The position numbers and the translations under genes are program-made. A model generated the notes under the pieces. That model was not told the DNA's origin, made no database searches, and saw only the letters and a program-made list of their open reading frames with translations. This document shows, in pieces, positions 26,104 to 34,042 of a stretch of 64,000 nt of DNA. The stretch spans positions 1 to 64,000 of the forward strand of contig JBBQKU010000022.1 of the NCBI GenBank assembly GCA_038327195.1, given 5' to 3'. The stretch is from UBA4416 sp038327195. GTDB lineage: Bacteria > Bacteroidota > Bacteroidia > B-17B0 > Aurantibacillaceae. Position 1 is the first letter of the stretch, and every line of letters starts with the position of its first letter.

Positions 26104-26135
26104 TTTGCCTATCTCGTAACAAGATAGTATCTTTC
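26104..26135 (+). promoter_or_regulatory. Promoter of efp
   Basis: TTTG (26104-26107), a 20-bp spacer and TATCTTTC (26128-26135) match the Bacteroidota consensus except the last base. It is 25 bp upstream of the efp start. Confidence 0.55.
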
Positions 26136-26160
26136 CGTTTTATAAAAAAGTAAACAAATT

Positions 26161-26712
26161 ATGGCTACTACATCAGATATTTCAAAAAATATTTTTTTAA
26201 GACACAATAATGAATTGGTTCAGGTAATGGACTATGATCATATTACACCAGGAAAAGGAAATGCAATTTATTCGGTAAGATGCAGAAATGTTGAAACTGG
26301 AAAACAAAGCGAAGTTCGTTTTCGTTCTGGCGAAAAAATAGACATTATTAGAGTTGATGAATATGAAATGCAATATCTTTTTATGGAAGGCGATTTCTTA
26401 GTTTGTATGAATCAAGAAACTTACGACCAATCACATATACCTAAAATATTATTTGCGGATAGCTTACAGTTTTTACAAGAAGGAATGGTTTTAAAAATAC
26501 GTTTTGATGAAAATGATAAACCTTTAAGTGGTTTATTACCTCAATATGTAGAATTAGAAGTTACGTATTGCGAAGAAGGTGTAAAAGGCAAATCATTAAA
26601 AACTGCTGAGTTAACTGGTGGTGTAAAAATACAAGTACCAATATTTGTAGTAATAGGTGATAAACTAAAAATCAATACTGAAACAGGTGAATACGTAGAA
26701 CGCGTTAAATAA
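26161..26712 (+). CDS. efp: Elongation factor P
   Basis: 183 residues with the three EF-P beta-barrels: KOW-like N-domain (NNELVQVMDYDHITPGKG), OB domain (VRFRSGEKIDIIRVDEYEMQ) and C-terminal barrel ending IGDKLKINTETGEYVERVK. K32 in PGKGN occupies the position of the modified Lys that reaches the peptidyl-transferase centre. EF-P rescues ribosomes stalled at polyproline. It has its own promoter and is followed by a shared terminator. Confidence 0.93.
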   Translation: MATTSDISKNIFLRHNNELVQVMDYDHITPGKGNAIYSVRCRNVETGKQSEVRFRSGEKIDIIRVDEYEMQYLFMEGDFLVCMNQETYDQSHIPKILFADSLQFLQEGMVLKIRFDENDKPLSGLLPQYVELEVTYCEEGVKGKSLKTAELTGGVKIQVPIFVVIGDKLKINTETGEYVERVK

Positions 26713-26730
26713 TTTTATGAATCCTTATTA

Positions 26731-26763
26731 AAAAAATCTCAACATATTTTGTTGAGATTTTTT
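26731..26763. terminator. Bidirectional terminator between efp and the phosphatase gene
   Basis: 14-bp arms AAAAAATCTCAACA (26731-26744) and TGTTGAGATTTTTT (26750-26763) with A and T runs on both sides. It separates two convergent genes. Confidence 0.85.
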
Positions 26764-26764
26764 T

Positions 26765-28960
26765 TTATATCCTAACGCCAATTATCGTAATATCATCTAC
26801 CTGTTCCAAATCGCCTTTCCAATTATTTAAAGTATCTATTAATACTTCTTTTTGTTTTTGCATGGCAAAAGGAGAAACAGAAATTAGAAGTTCTTTTAAT
26901 TTTTTATACATGAATTTTTTTCCTTTCATGCCACCAAATTGGTCAGGAAAACCATCTGTAATGGCATATACAATATCTCCTTTTTGTAAATCAATCGTGT
27001 TTTGTGTAAACAGATTTGTATCTCTGTCATGTTTTCCAACTGGCATTTTATCTGGAGATAATTCAATTAATTCTTTGCCAACAGAACTTGTAGAAGCCCG
27101 AACTATCCAAATAGGATTATTAGCAGCAGCATAAGTTAGCTTGTTATTCATAAAATCAAAACTAATAATACTACAATCCATTCCATCTTTACCACCTTCT
27201 GCACTTCCATCTTTTTTTAGTCGTTCAATAATTGTTTTACGTGTTGAGTTTAAAATATCAGAAGGTTCGGTATATCCATCTTTAATTGCAGATTCAAGAC
27301 TAGTAATATTAAGTAAACTCATAATGGCGCCAGGTACACCATGCCCAGTGCTATCAGCAGTAACTAATGCGAATTGCCCATTATTTAATTTACTTGACCA
27401 ATAAAAATCGCCACTAACAACATCTTTAGGTTGAAAGAAAACGAAGTAGTCATTTAAATTTTCGTCTAATAATTGTTTTGATGATAAAAAACTCCTTTGA
27501 ATTCTTTCAGCATAATTTATACTATCCGTAATTTCTTTATGTTTTTCTTCAACTAAATGTTTTTGCTGAGTAATAATTTTATTTTGCGTTTGAGTTTCTT
27601 GTTCTTTTATTTCAATAATTTGTTTTTGCTTTTGAGTAATCTTGAATCTATTAAAAACAAAACCAGTAAAAATCAACACCAATAATAAACCACCATATAA
27701 TGCAAAACGTTGAGTTTTTTCTTGTTTTAAACTTGCTTCACTTTCTGCTAATTTTGCTTTAGATACTTTTTTTTCTTCAGATATTTTTATACTATCAGCA
27801 GCTGATTTTTTTTCGTATTCGTATTGAAAACTTTTTTGTACTGAAGAAATATAATTAGTTTTATTATTTATGCTATCAGTCATTAGTTTAAATAAAACCT
27901 GCATTTCATAAGCATTTTTCCAATTATTTAATTTAGCGTAAATAATACTAAGTAATTCACTTGACCTTTTTATATTATCACTATTATCAATTTCTTTAGA
28001 TAATTTAAAACTTCGTTCGGCATATTTTTTTGCATCAATAAAATTACCCTGATTAAATAAACATGAAGCAATAAAGGTTAAAGTATTAGCAACTCCAGTT
28101 TTATTATGAATTTCTTCATAAATACTTAAGCTTGTATTATAATAAGATAATGCTTTAGATATGTTGCCGTTTTTTTTATAGATATAAGCAATATTGTTTA
28201 ATGTATAAGCAATTCCTGATTTATCATTGATTTCTGCTCTAATTTTTAGACTTTGACTATAGCATTTCAAAGATTTAACATTATCTCCTAAGTCACTATA
28301 AATAACACCTAAATTATTCAACGACCTTCCTATTCCAATTAAATCATTTACTTCTTCATACAATCGTAAACATTTTTGATAATATTTAATTGCTAATTCC
28401 TGATTATTTTGGTCATGATAAATAATACCTATATTAACCATCACATTGGCAATTTCTAATTTGTTTCCTGATTCCTCGCGAATTCTTAAACACTTCTGAA
28501 AATAATTTAAAGCTTTTGGAATATCATTTACCTCTTTATAAACATAGCCAATATTGTTTAAAACATCCGAAATACCAATTTTGTCACCCAATTCTTCATG
28601 TATTTTTAAAGATTTATCAAAATACTCAATCGCTAATTTCATGTCACCATTATCTTTATAAATAAATCCAATATCATTTAGAGCTAATGCTTTAGTTTTT
28701 AGAAACGCTTTCTTTTCAATACCCTTAGCAATACTTAAATTTTTATTTATTATTGAAATTGCCTGTTCACAAACTATAATCATTGTATCTGGATTTGAAA
28801 CATATAATGTTTCTCCTATATCTACTAAAATGATAGCTCGAGTTGTATCATGTTTTGCACTTTTAAAAGCTTGTTTCAAAGAATCAATGTTTTGCGCAAT
28901 TAAAAATTGACTTAACAAGAGCATTAGTAATAGGATAACTATGTTTTTTATACTTTTCAA
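26765..28960 (-). CDS. TPR sensor with SpoIIE/PP2C-type serine phosphatase domain
   Basis: 731 residues. Signal peptide, then about seven TPR units (repeated AxxxNNIGYIYK- and AIKYYQKCLRLYEE-type motifs), a transmembrane helix (FALYGGLLLVLIFTGFVFN), a coiled coil, and a PP2C-like domain. That domain has FQPKDVVSGDFYW and ADSTGHGVPGAIMSLL (metal-binding Asp residues), ending DDITIIGVRI. This is the common Bacteroidota phosphatase that probably controls partner-switching or two-component pathways. No anti-sigma partner is adjacent. Confidence 0.92.
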   Translation of the reverse strand: MKSIKNIVILLLMLLLSQFLIAQNIDSLKQAFKSAKHDTTRAIILVDIGETLYVSNPDTMIIVCEQAISIINKNLSIAKGIEKKAFLKTKALALNDIGFIYKDNGDMKLAIEYFDKSLKIHEELGDKIGISDVLNNIGYVYKEVNDIPKALNYFQKCLRIREESGNKLEIANVMVNIGIIYHDQNNQELAIKYYQKCLRLYEEVNDLIGIGRSLNNLGVIYSDLGDNVKSLKCYSQSLKIRAEINDKSGIAYTLNNIAYIYKKNGNISKALSYYNTSLSIYEEIHNKTGVANTLTFIASCLFNQGNFIDAKKYAERSFKLSKEIDNSDNIKRSSELLSIIYAKLNNWKNAYEMQVLFKLMTDSINNKTNYISSVQKSFQYEYEKKSAADSIKISEEKKVSKAKLAESEASLKQEKTQRFALYGGLLLVLIFTGFVFNRFKITQKQKQIIEIKEQETQTQNKIITQQKHLVEEKHKEITDSINYAERIQRSFLSSKQLLDENLNDYFVFFQPKDVVSGDFYWSSKLNNGQFALVTADSTGHGVPGAIMSLLNITSLESAIKDGYTEPSDILNSTRKTIIERLKKDGSAEGGKDGMDCSIISFDFMNNKLTYAAANNPIWIVRASTSSVGKELIELSPDKMPVGKHDRDTNLFTQNTIDLQKGDIVYAITDGFPDQFGGMKGKKFMYKKLKELLISVSPFAMQKQKEVLIDTLNNWKGDLEQVDDITIIGVRI

Positions 28961-29000
28961 ACTATATCAAATTTATACTAATTTTCGATTTAGACATAAA

Positions 29001-29030
29001 AAAACCTCCAAATACTAATTTGGAGGTTTT
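29001..29030 (-). terminator. Terminator downstream of atpC
   Basis: Perfect 13-bp arms AAAACCTCCAAAT (29001-29013) and ATTTGGAGGTTTT (29018-29030) with a 4-nt loop, followed on the minus strand by a T run. It lies just after atpC. Confidence 0.85.
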
Positions 29031-29055
29031 AATTTTTATAAAATATAAGTATTAT

Positions 29056-29292
29056 TTACTCAGCTAAAACAATAACATTGTTTTTTGAAATTTCAACCAC
29101 TCCACCTTTAACAGCAAATGAATGTGTCGTATTATTATCTTCTGTAAGTTCTATATTACCACTTTTTAAAGTTGCAATCATGGCAGCATGGTTATTTAAA
29201 ACTCCAAAAGAGCCTTCTGCACCAGGGAACACAGCAGATTTTACTTGTCCTTCAAATACTTTTTTATCGGGTGTTATTATTTCTAATTTCAT
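29056..29292 (-). CDS. atpC: F1 ATP synthase epsilon subunit (N-terminal domain form)
   Basis: 78 residues covering the beta-sandwich domain: LEIITPDKKVFEGQVKSAVF then PGAEGSFGVLNNHAAMIATL. The C-terminal helical hairpin of the longer E. coli subunit is absent, as usual in Bacteroidota. It couples F1 rotation to gamma. It is 10 bp downstream of atpD; the pair is separate from the rest of the atp genes. Confidence 0.95.
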   Translation of the reverse strand: MKLEIITPDKKVFEGQVKSAVFPGAEGSFGVLNNHAAMIATLKSGNIELTEDNNTTHSFAVKGGVVEISKNNVIVLAE

Positions 29293-29302
29293 TTTTTTGC
29301 TA

Positions 29303-30808
29303 TTAAGCTTCAGCTAAAATCTTTTTACCTTTTTCAATTGCTTCTTCAATGCTACCAACTAAGTTGAAAGCAGCTTCAGGATATTGATCAACTGCTCCAT
29401 CTAAAATCATATTAAACCCTTTAATAGTATCTTCAATTGGAACTAATACACCTTTTAAACCTGTAAATTGCTCAGCAACGTGGAATGGTTGAGATAAGAA
29501 ACGTTGTACACGACGTGCACGGTGAACTGTTAATTTATCTTCCTCACTTAATTCATCCATACCTAAAATAGCGATGATATCTTGTAATTCTTTATAACGT
29601 TGTAAAGTTAATTTAACACGTTGCGCACAATTGTAATGAGCTTCGCCAATAACTGCAGGAGATAATATACGAGATGTAGAATCTAAAGGATCTACAGCAG
29701 GATAAATACCTAATTCAGCAATTTTACGACTTAATACTGTAGTTGCATCTAAGTGAGCAAATGTAGTTGCAGGAGCCGGATCGGTTAAATCATCAGCAGG
29801 CACATAAACCGCTTGTACTGAAGTAATAGAACCTTTTTTAGTTGAAGTAATACGTTCTTGCATCGCTCCCATTTCTGAAGCTAATGTTGGTTGGTAACCT
29901 ACCGCAGAAGGCATACGACCTAATAAGGCAGAAACCTCAGCACCTGCTTGAGTAAAACGGAAAATATTATCAACGAAAAATAAAATATCACGACCTGGAC
30001 CAGTTCCATCACCATCACGGAAATATTCCGCCATAGTTAAACCTGATAATGCTACACGAGCACGAGCTCCAGGAGGCTCATTCATTTGTCCGAATACCAG
30101 TGTTGCTTTTGATTCTTCTAAAGCTTTTGTATCAACTAAAGATAAATTCCAACCACCTTTTTCCATATCGTGTTTAAAAGCATCGCCGTATTTGATAACG
30201 TCTGATTCGATAAACTCACGTAATAAGTCATTTCCTTCACGAGTTCTTTCTCCAACACCTGCAAACACAGAAATACCTGCATAAGCTTTAGCAATGTTGT
30301 TTACCAACTCCATAATCAAAACTGTTTTACCAACACCAGCACCACCGAATAAACCAATTTTACCACCTTTTGCGTATGGTTCAATTAAATCAATTACTTT
30401 GATACCTGTAAATAATACTTCAGAAGAAGTAGATAAATCTTCGAATTTCGGAGCTTCGCGGTGAATAGAAACTCCACCTTCTTTACTTACTGTGTTGATA
30501 CCATCAATAGCTTCACCAACAACATTAAATAAACGCCCTTTTACTTTATCACCAATTGGCATTCTAATTGGAGAACCAGTAATATTTACATCCATACCAC
30601 GGTATAAACCGTCAGTACTATCCATTGCTATGGTACGAACCATATTTTCTCCAATGTGTTTTTGAACTTCAAGGATGATTTTAGAATCGCCTGCGCGAAC
30701 TATTTCTAAGGCATCAAGAATGCTTGGTAGTTTACCACCAGCTAAATCAAAGCTAACGTCCACAACGGGTCCGATAACTTGAGCAATTTTACCAACTTGG
30801 TTTGACAT
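29303..30808 (-). CDS. atpD: F1 ATP synthase beta subunit
   Basis: 501 residues from ATG at 30806-30808 (MSNQVGKIAQVIGPVVDV). An in-frame upstream ATG would add ten non-homologous residues. It has the P-loop GLFGGAGVGKTVLIMELV, the catalytic GERTREGNDL, the DELSEEDKLTVHRARRVQRF block, and the LDSTSRIL segment. It is the catalytic subunit of the membrane ATP synthase. It is cotranscribed with atpC. Confidence 0.98.
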   Translation of the reverse strand: MSNQVGKIAQVIGPVVDVSFDLAGGKLPSILDALEIVRAGDSKIILEVQKHIGENMVRTIAMDSTDGLYRGMDVNITGSPIRMPIGDKVKGRLFNVVGEAIDGINTVSKEGGVSIHREAPKFEDLSTSSEVLFTGIKVIDLIEPYAKGGKIGLFGGAGVGKTVLIMELVNNIAKAYAGISVFAGVGERTREGNDLLREFIESDVIKYGDAFKHDMEKGGWNLSLVDTKALEESKATLVFGQMNEPPGARARVALSGLTMAEYFRDGDGTGPGRDILFFVDNIFRFTQAGAEVSALLGRMPSAVGYQPTLASEMGAMQERITSTKKGSITSVQAVYVPADDLTDPAPATTFAHLDATTVLSRKIAELGIYPAVDPLDSTSRILSPAVIGEAHYNCAQRVKLTLQRYKELQDIIAILGMDELSEEDKLTVHRARRVQRFLSQPFHVAEQFTGLKGVLVPIEDTIKGFNMILDGAVDQYPEAAFNLVGSIEEAIEKGKKILAEA

Positions 30809-30901
30809 GTTGAATGTGTTTTTTAATTTCGGGTGCAAATTTAGGGTTTAAAGTTAAATTATACAACCAAATTATAGTTTTTTAAAAGGATTTATTCACA
30901 A

Positions 30902-31261
30902 TTAACTTGTTCGCTTTAATAATTCACTTACTAATTCAACCGGCCGACCAATTACAGCCTTGTAACCATCAATAACTATTGGTCTTTCAATCAAAATGGG
31001 ATGTTCTGTTAGTATTTGAATCCATTCTGAATTTGTGAAAGTTTTCCCTTTAAATTTTTCAAGGAAAATTGGTTCTTTTTTTCGAACAATATCTATTGCG
31101 TTTAATCCTAACTTATCCAAAATGTTTTTTATGTCTTTTTTTGAAGGGGTATTTTTTATGTAATCGATTATTTCAATTTCACAATTTTCGTCTTTTAAAA
31201 CTTGTAAGGCGCATCTGCTTTTTGAGCAACGATTATTATGTAATATGGTTACTTTTTTCAT
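30902..31261 (-). CDS. ArsC/Spx-family thioredoxin-fold protein (arsenate reductase-like)
   Basis: 119 residues. The N-terminal redox site is HNNRCSKSRCALQ (C12, C17), followed by the ArsC pattern IIDYIKNTPSKKDIKNIL, LTEHPILIERPIVI and KAVIGRP, with the paired Arg residues that bind arsenate in glutaredoxin-coupled ArsC. No arsR or transporter is adjacent, so it may be a YffB/ArsC-like housekeeping protein rather than a resistance gene. Confidence 0.88.
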   Translation of the reverse strand: MKKVTILHNNRCSKSRCALQVLKDENCEIEIIDYIKNTPSKKDIKNILDKLGLNAIDIVRKKEPIFLEKFKGKTFTNSEWIQILTEHPILIERPIVIDGYKAVIGRPVELVSELLKRTS

Positions 31262-31338
31262 GTTGTGAAACTAAATAATTTTGTCTAATAATTTTATACT
31301 ATTTATCATAAATAACATGATTTTATTCATTAATTCTT

Positions 31339-31578
31339 GGGTGTGCCCCTTTGGGTCAGCCTGTCCCGATTTTTTCGGGAGGCTTTTCGTTACAATCTTT
31401 TTTCGTACCTCAAAACCGATTTCCAATCAATCCCTCACGCAGATTAATCATAAATACAAAATTAAAATTCCTATTGAACCATAAACTGCAAGAGGGATGC
31501 AAGCGGAAAGCTTTTTTAAATGCTTTCATTTAAAAACTTGAAGCGACAGCCCACTCTGGCCTAAGCCAGACTTGCCCA
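31339..31578. repeat. Composite dispersed repeat, unit 1
   Basis: The left half starts GGGTGTGCCCCTTTGGGTCA and contains a CCCGATTTTTTCGGGA hairpin and TCAATCCCTCACGC. The right half (31482-31578) contains GAGGGATGCAAGCGGAAAGC and GAAGCGACAGCCCACTCTGG, ending CTTGCCCA. The right half read in reverse resembles the left half, so the unit is two related elements facing each other. Confidence 0.8.
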
Positions 31579-31598
31579 ATTAATAATAATAATAATTT

Positions 31599-31818
31599 GG
31601 GCGTGCCCCTTTGGGTCAGGCTTTGCGTTTCAATCTTTTTTCGTTCCTCAAAAAGGATTTTCACTTCAATCCTTCACGCTGGTTCATATTAAATAGCAAA
31701 TTAAAATTTCAATTTAACCGTAAACTGCAAGAGGGATGCAAGCGGAAAGCTTTTTTAAATGCTTTCATTTAAAAAACTTGAAGCGACAGCCCACTCTGGC
31801 CTAAGCCAGACTTGCCCA
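31599..31818. repeat. Composite dispersed repeat, unit 2
   Basis: Second copy, 260 bp after the first. Its right half (31721-31818) is identical to that of unit 1 apart from one extra A and the base before the shared TAAACTGC. The left half is diverged (GGGCGTGCCCCTTTGGGTCA, then GCTTTGCGTTTCAATC). Near-identity of only the right halves suggests recent duplication or gene conversion of that part. Confidence 0.8.
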
Positions 31819-31836
31819 AAAAATGATGAAAAAAAC

Positions 31837-33051
31837 TTAAGGTAAAAGCAATGAACTATCACCATAACTCAAAAAACGATACTTGTTTTTTAAAGCATAG
31901 TCATAAATTACCTTCCAATTATCACCAACAATGGCACTAATTAATAATAATAGCGTGCTTTTTGGCTGATGAAAATTTGTAATGATGCCTTTTGCAATTT
32001 TGAGTTGATAAGGCGGCGCAATTAGAATTTGAGTTTTACAAACTAACTTATTTAAATTATTTAGGTTCATCCATTTTAATAATGCTTGTAAACTTTGTTC
32101 AACGGAAATTTCATTTTCTGTTAATTGGTAAGCATCCCATTGTTTTATTTCTAATTGTTGAATAGTAGAATTTGGATTTAAGAAAGCTTTTAAACCCATC
32201 CAATAAAGCGTTTCAACAGTTCTAAAAGAAGTTGTACCAACTGGGATAATTGGAAACTGACAATTTTTCAATACACTTTCAATAGTTTCTATATCAACAT
32301 CAATCCATTCGGCATGCATAATATGATCACCAATTTTTTCGGATTTTACTGGCATAAATGTACCAGCACCAACATGAAGCGTAACTTGCAATTGTTGAAT
32401 ATTTGCACTTTTTAATTCATTTAAAATGCTTTCTGTAAAATGCAAACCAGCAGTTGGCGCAGCAACTGAGCCTTTATATTGAGCATAAACAGTTTGATAA
32501 CGTGTTAAATCAGTTTCCGTTGTTTCTCTTTTTAAATAAGGAGGAATTGGAATAGCACCTACTCTACTTAATACTTCAGCAAAACTTAATTCTGAGTTAT
32601 TCCAGCTAAATTCGATATTGACATGCGTATCAGTTTTGTCTAAAATTTTAGCTTTAAGTTCAATGTCTTGGTGATTTAAAATTAGAAATTCATCTTTCCA
32701 TTTTCTTAAATTTCCAACTAAGCATTTCCATTTTACAGAACCTGAAATTGCCATTGCTATTGCTACATCGCTATAACACTCATGTGGTTCTAAACAAAAC
32801 AATTCGATGGTTTGATTGGTTAAAGTTTTAAAATGTAACCGAGCCTGAATGACTTTTGTATTATTAAAAATAAGAACTGCATTTTGTGGCAGTTGAGTTA
32901 CAATATTTTTAAATGAATGGGATTCGATTTTCGATTCTTTATACACTAACAATTTAGCATCTTCTCTGTTTTCAGTTGGAAAATAAGGGATATGCGATTC
33001 GGGCAAATCGTAATTAAAATCAGAAATATTTAAATGTGAAGGAGAATTCAT
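31837..33051 (-). CDS. queA: S-adenosylmethionine:tRNA ribosyltransferase-isomerase
   Basis: 404 residues, longer than the about 350 residues of E. coli QueA. The family signatures are PESHIPYFPTENREDAKLLV, VLIFNNTKVIQARL, YQTVYAQYKGSVAAPTAGLH, TLHVGAGTFMPVKSE and ITNFHQPKSTLLLLISAIVG. It transfers the ribosyl group of SAM to preQ1-tRNA, forming epoxyqueuosine at position 34. The extra length is an insertion before the final NFHQPKS block, as in a second Bacteroidota QueA lineage. Confidence 0.93.
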   Translation of the reverse strand: MNSPSHLNISDFNYDLPESHIPYFPTENREDAKLLVYKESKIESHSFKNIVTQLPQNAVLIFNNTKVIQARLHFKTLTNQTIELFCLEPHECYSDVAIAMAISGSVKWKCLVGNLRKWKDEFLILNHQDIELKAKILDKTDTHVNIEFSWNNSELSFAEVLSRVGAIPIPPYLKRETTETDLTRYQTVYAQYKGSVAAPTAGLHFTESILNELKSANIQQLQVTLHVGAGTFMPVKSEKIGDHIMHAEWIDVDIETIESVLKNCQFPIIPVGTTSFRTVETLYWMGLKAFLNPNSTIQQLEIKQWDAYQLTENEISVEQSLQALLKWMNLNNLNKLVCKTQILIAPPYQLKIAKGIITNFHQPKSTLLLLISAIVGDNWKVIYDYALKNKYRFLSYGDSSLLLP

Positions 33052-33072
33052 AAAAAAAGATAAGGCGCAAAA

Positions 33073-33483
33073 CTACCAATTTTTATCCGTTTTGTAAACG
33101 GTACCTTTAAACAAAGCGATTTTTTTATTTGTGTTTTGTATCATAATATCAATCGTATAAATAGCAATTTTATTACTGCTTGATTGTTGAGTTGCTTCAG
33201 CAATAATAATATCATTTTCAACTAAAGAAACGACGTGTGAAATAGAGGTTTCAATTGACACTGCCTTTTGTCCGTAACTATTAGAAGCGAATGCTAAGGC
33301 ACTATCAGCAAATGAATAAGCAATTCCTCCATGTGCAATTCCAAAACCATTCAGCATATCTTTTTTGATTTGCATTTTCAATTTACAAGTTCCTTCAGCA
33401 ATTTCTAAAACTTCAATACCTAACCATTGACTAAAATAATCTTTAGCCATCATGGTATTAACAATATCTTTTGGAGCTGGCAT
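33073..33483 (-). CDS. PaaI/hotdog-fold thioesterase
   Basis: 136 residues from the ATG at 33481-33483. This start is preferred to an ATG 18 bp upstream because TAATG overlaps the stop of the preceding gene, indicating coupling. The hotdog motif MLNGFGIAHGGIAYSFADSA supplies the conserved H-G-G-x-x-x-x-x-x-D of the PaaI family. It hydrolyses acyl- or aryl-CoA thioesters; the substrate is not known. Confidence 0.85.
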   Translation of the reverse strand: MPAPKDIVNTMMAKDYFSQWLGIEVLEIAEGTCKLKMQIKKDMLNGFGIAHGGIAYSFADSALAFASNSYGQKAVSIETSISHVVSLVENDIIIAEATQQSSSNKIAIYTIDIMIQNTNKKIALFKGTVYKTDKNW

Positions 33484-34037
33484 TATACTCGAGGTTTCCA
33501 AGGCGTTTCAATTGCCTTTAAATCAAAGGTGATTTTACGAGACAACACAAATAAATAATCTGATAGCCTATTTAAGTATTTGTAAATTAATTCATCAACA
33601 GGATGCTCTTCATTTAGTCTTAACACGCATCGTTCTGCGCGCCTACAAACACAACGGGCAACATGACAAAACGAAATGGTTGTGTGTCCGCCTGGTAAAA
33701 CAAAGTGTTTCATTTCAGGCAAAACCTCGTTCATTTTATCAATTTCTTTTTCCAGTAATACAATATCAGTTTCTGAAATTTGCGGCAAAACCATTTTATT
33801 TTTTTCAGGGTCTGCTGCTAATAATGAACCTATTGTAAATAAGCGATCTTGTATTTCAATTAATAGAGTTCTTGAATTTTCATCAATTTCCTGATCTCTA
33901 ATTAAACCAATAGTTGAGTTTAATTCATCAACTGTTCCATACGCCTCAATACGAACATCAAATTTAGGAATACGTGTTCCTCCAATTAAGGAAGTTTGAC
34001 CTTTATCGCCCGTTTTTGTATAAATTTTAAATGCCAA
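33483..34037 (-). CDS. Cob(I)yrinic acid a,c-diamide adenosyltransferase, PduO type
   Basis: 184 residues. MAFKIYTKTGDKGQTSLIGG is the PduO ATP-binding N-terminus, and IEAYGTVDELNSTIGLIRD and VCRRAERCVLRLNEE are the conserved inner blocks. It makes adenosylcobalamin from cob(I)alamin, the cofactor of enzymes such as methylmalonyl-CoA mutase. Its stop overlaps the start of the thioesterase gene by one base, and it is 5 bp downstream of the TonB receptor gene. Confidence 0.92.
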   Translation of the reverse strand: MAFKIYTKTGDKGQTSLIGGTRIPKFDVRIEAYGTVDELNSTIGLIRDQEIDENSRTLLIEIQDRLFTIGSLLAADPEKNKMVLPQISETDIVLLEKEIDKMNEVLPEMKHFVLPGGHTTISFCHVARCVCRRAERCVLRLNEEHPVDELIYKYLNRLSDYLFVLSRKITFDLKAIETPWKPRV

Positions 34038-34042
34038 AATTT

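Larger units (their letters stand above)
31262..31836. other. Repeat-filled intergenic region
   Basis: About 575 bp without a supported gene. It is occupied by two tandem composite repeat units (31339-31578 and 31599-31818). Short open frames here run through the repeat and have no protein-like character. Confidence 0.7.

Noticed and set aside
30809..30838. Ten-residue N-terminal extension of AtpD
   Set aside because: MSNQVGKIAQVIGPV is the conserved beginning of the family.
30902..31261. Arsenic-resistance operon
   Set aside because: Only an ArsC-like gene is present; no arsR, acr3, arsB or arsenite sensor lies nearby.
31281..31533. Two overlapping plus-strand frames of 60-67 residues
   Set aside because: They are translations of the composite repeat; the second copy does not preserve either frame.
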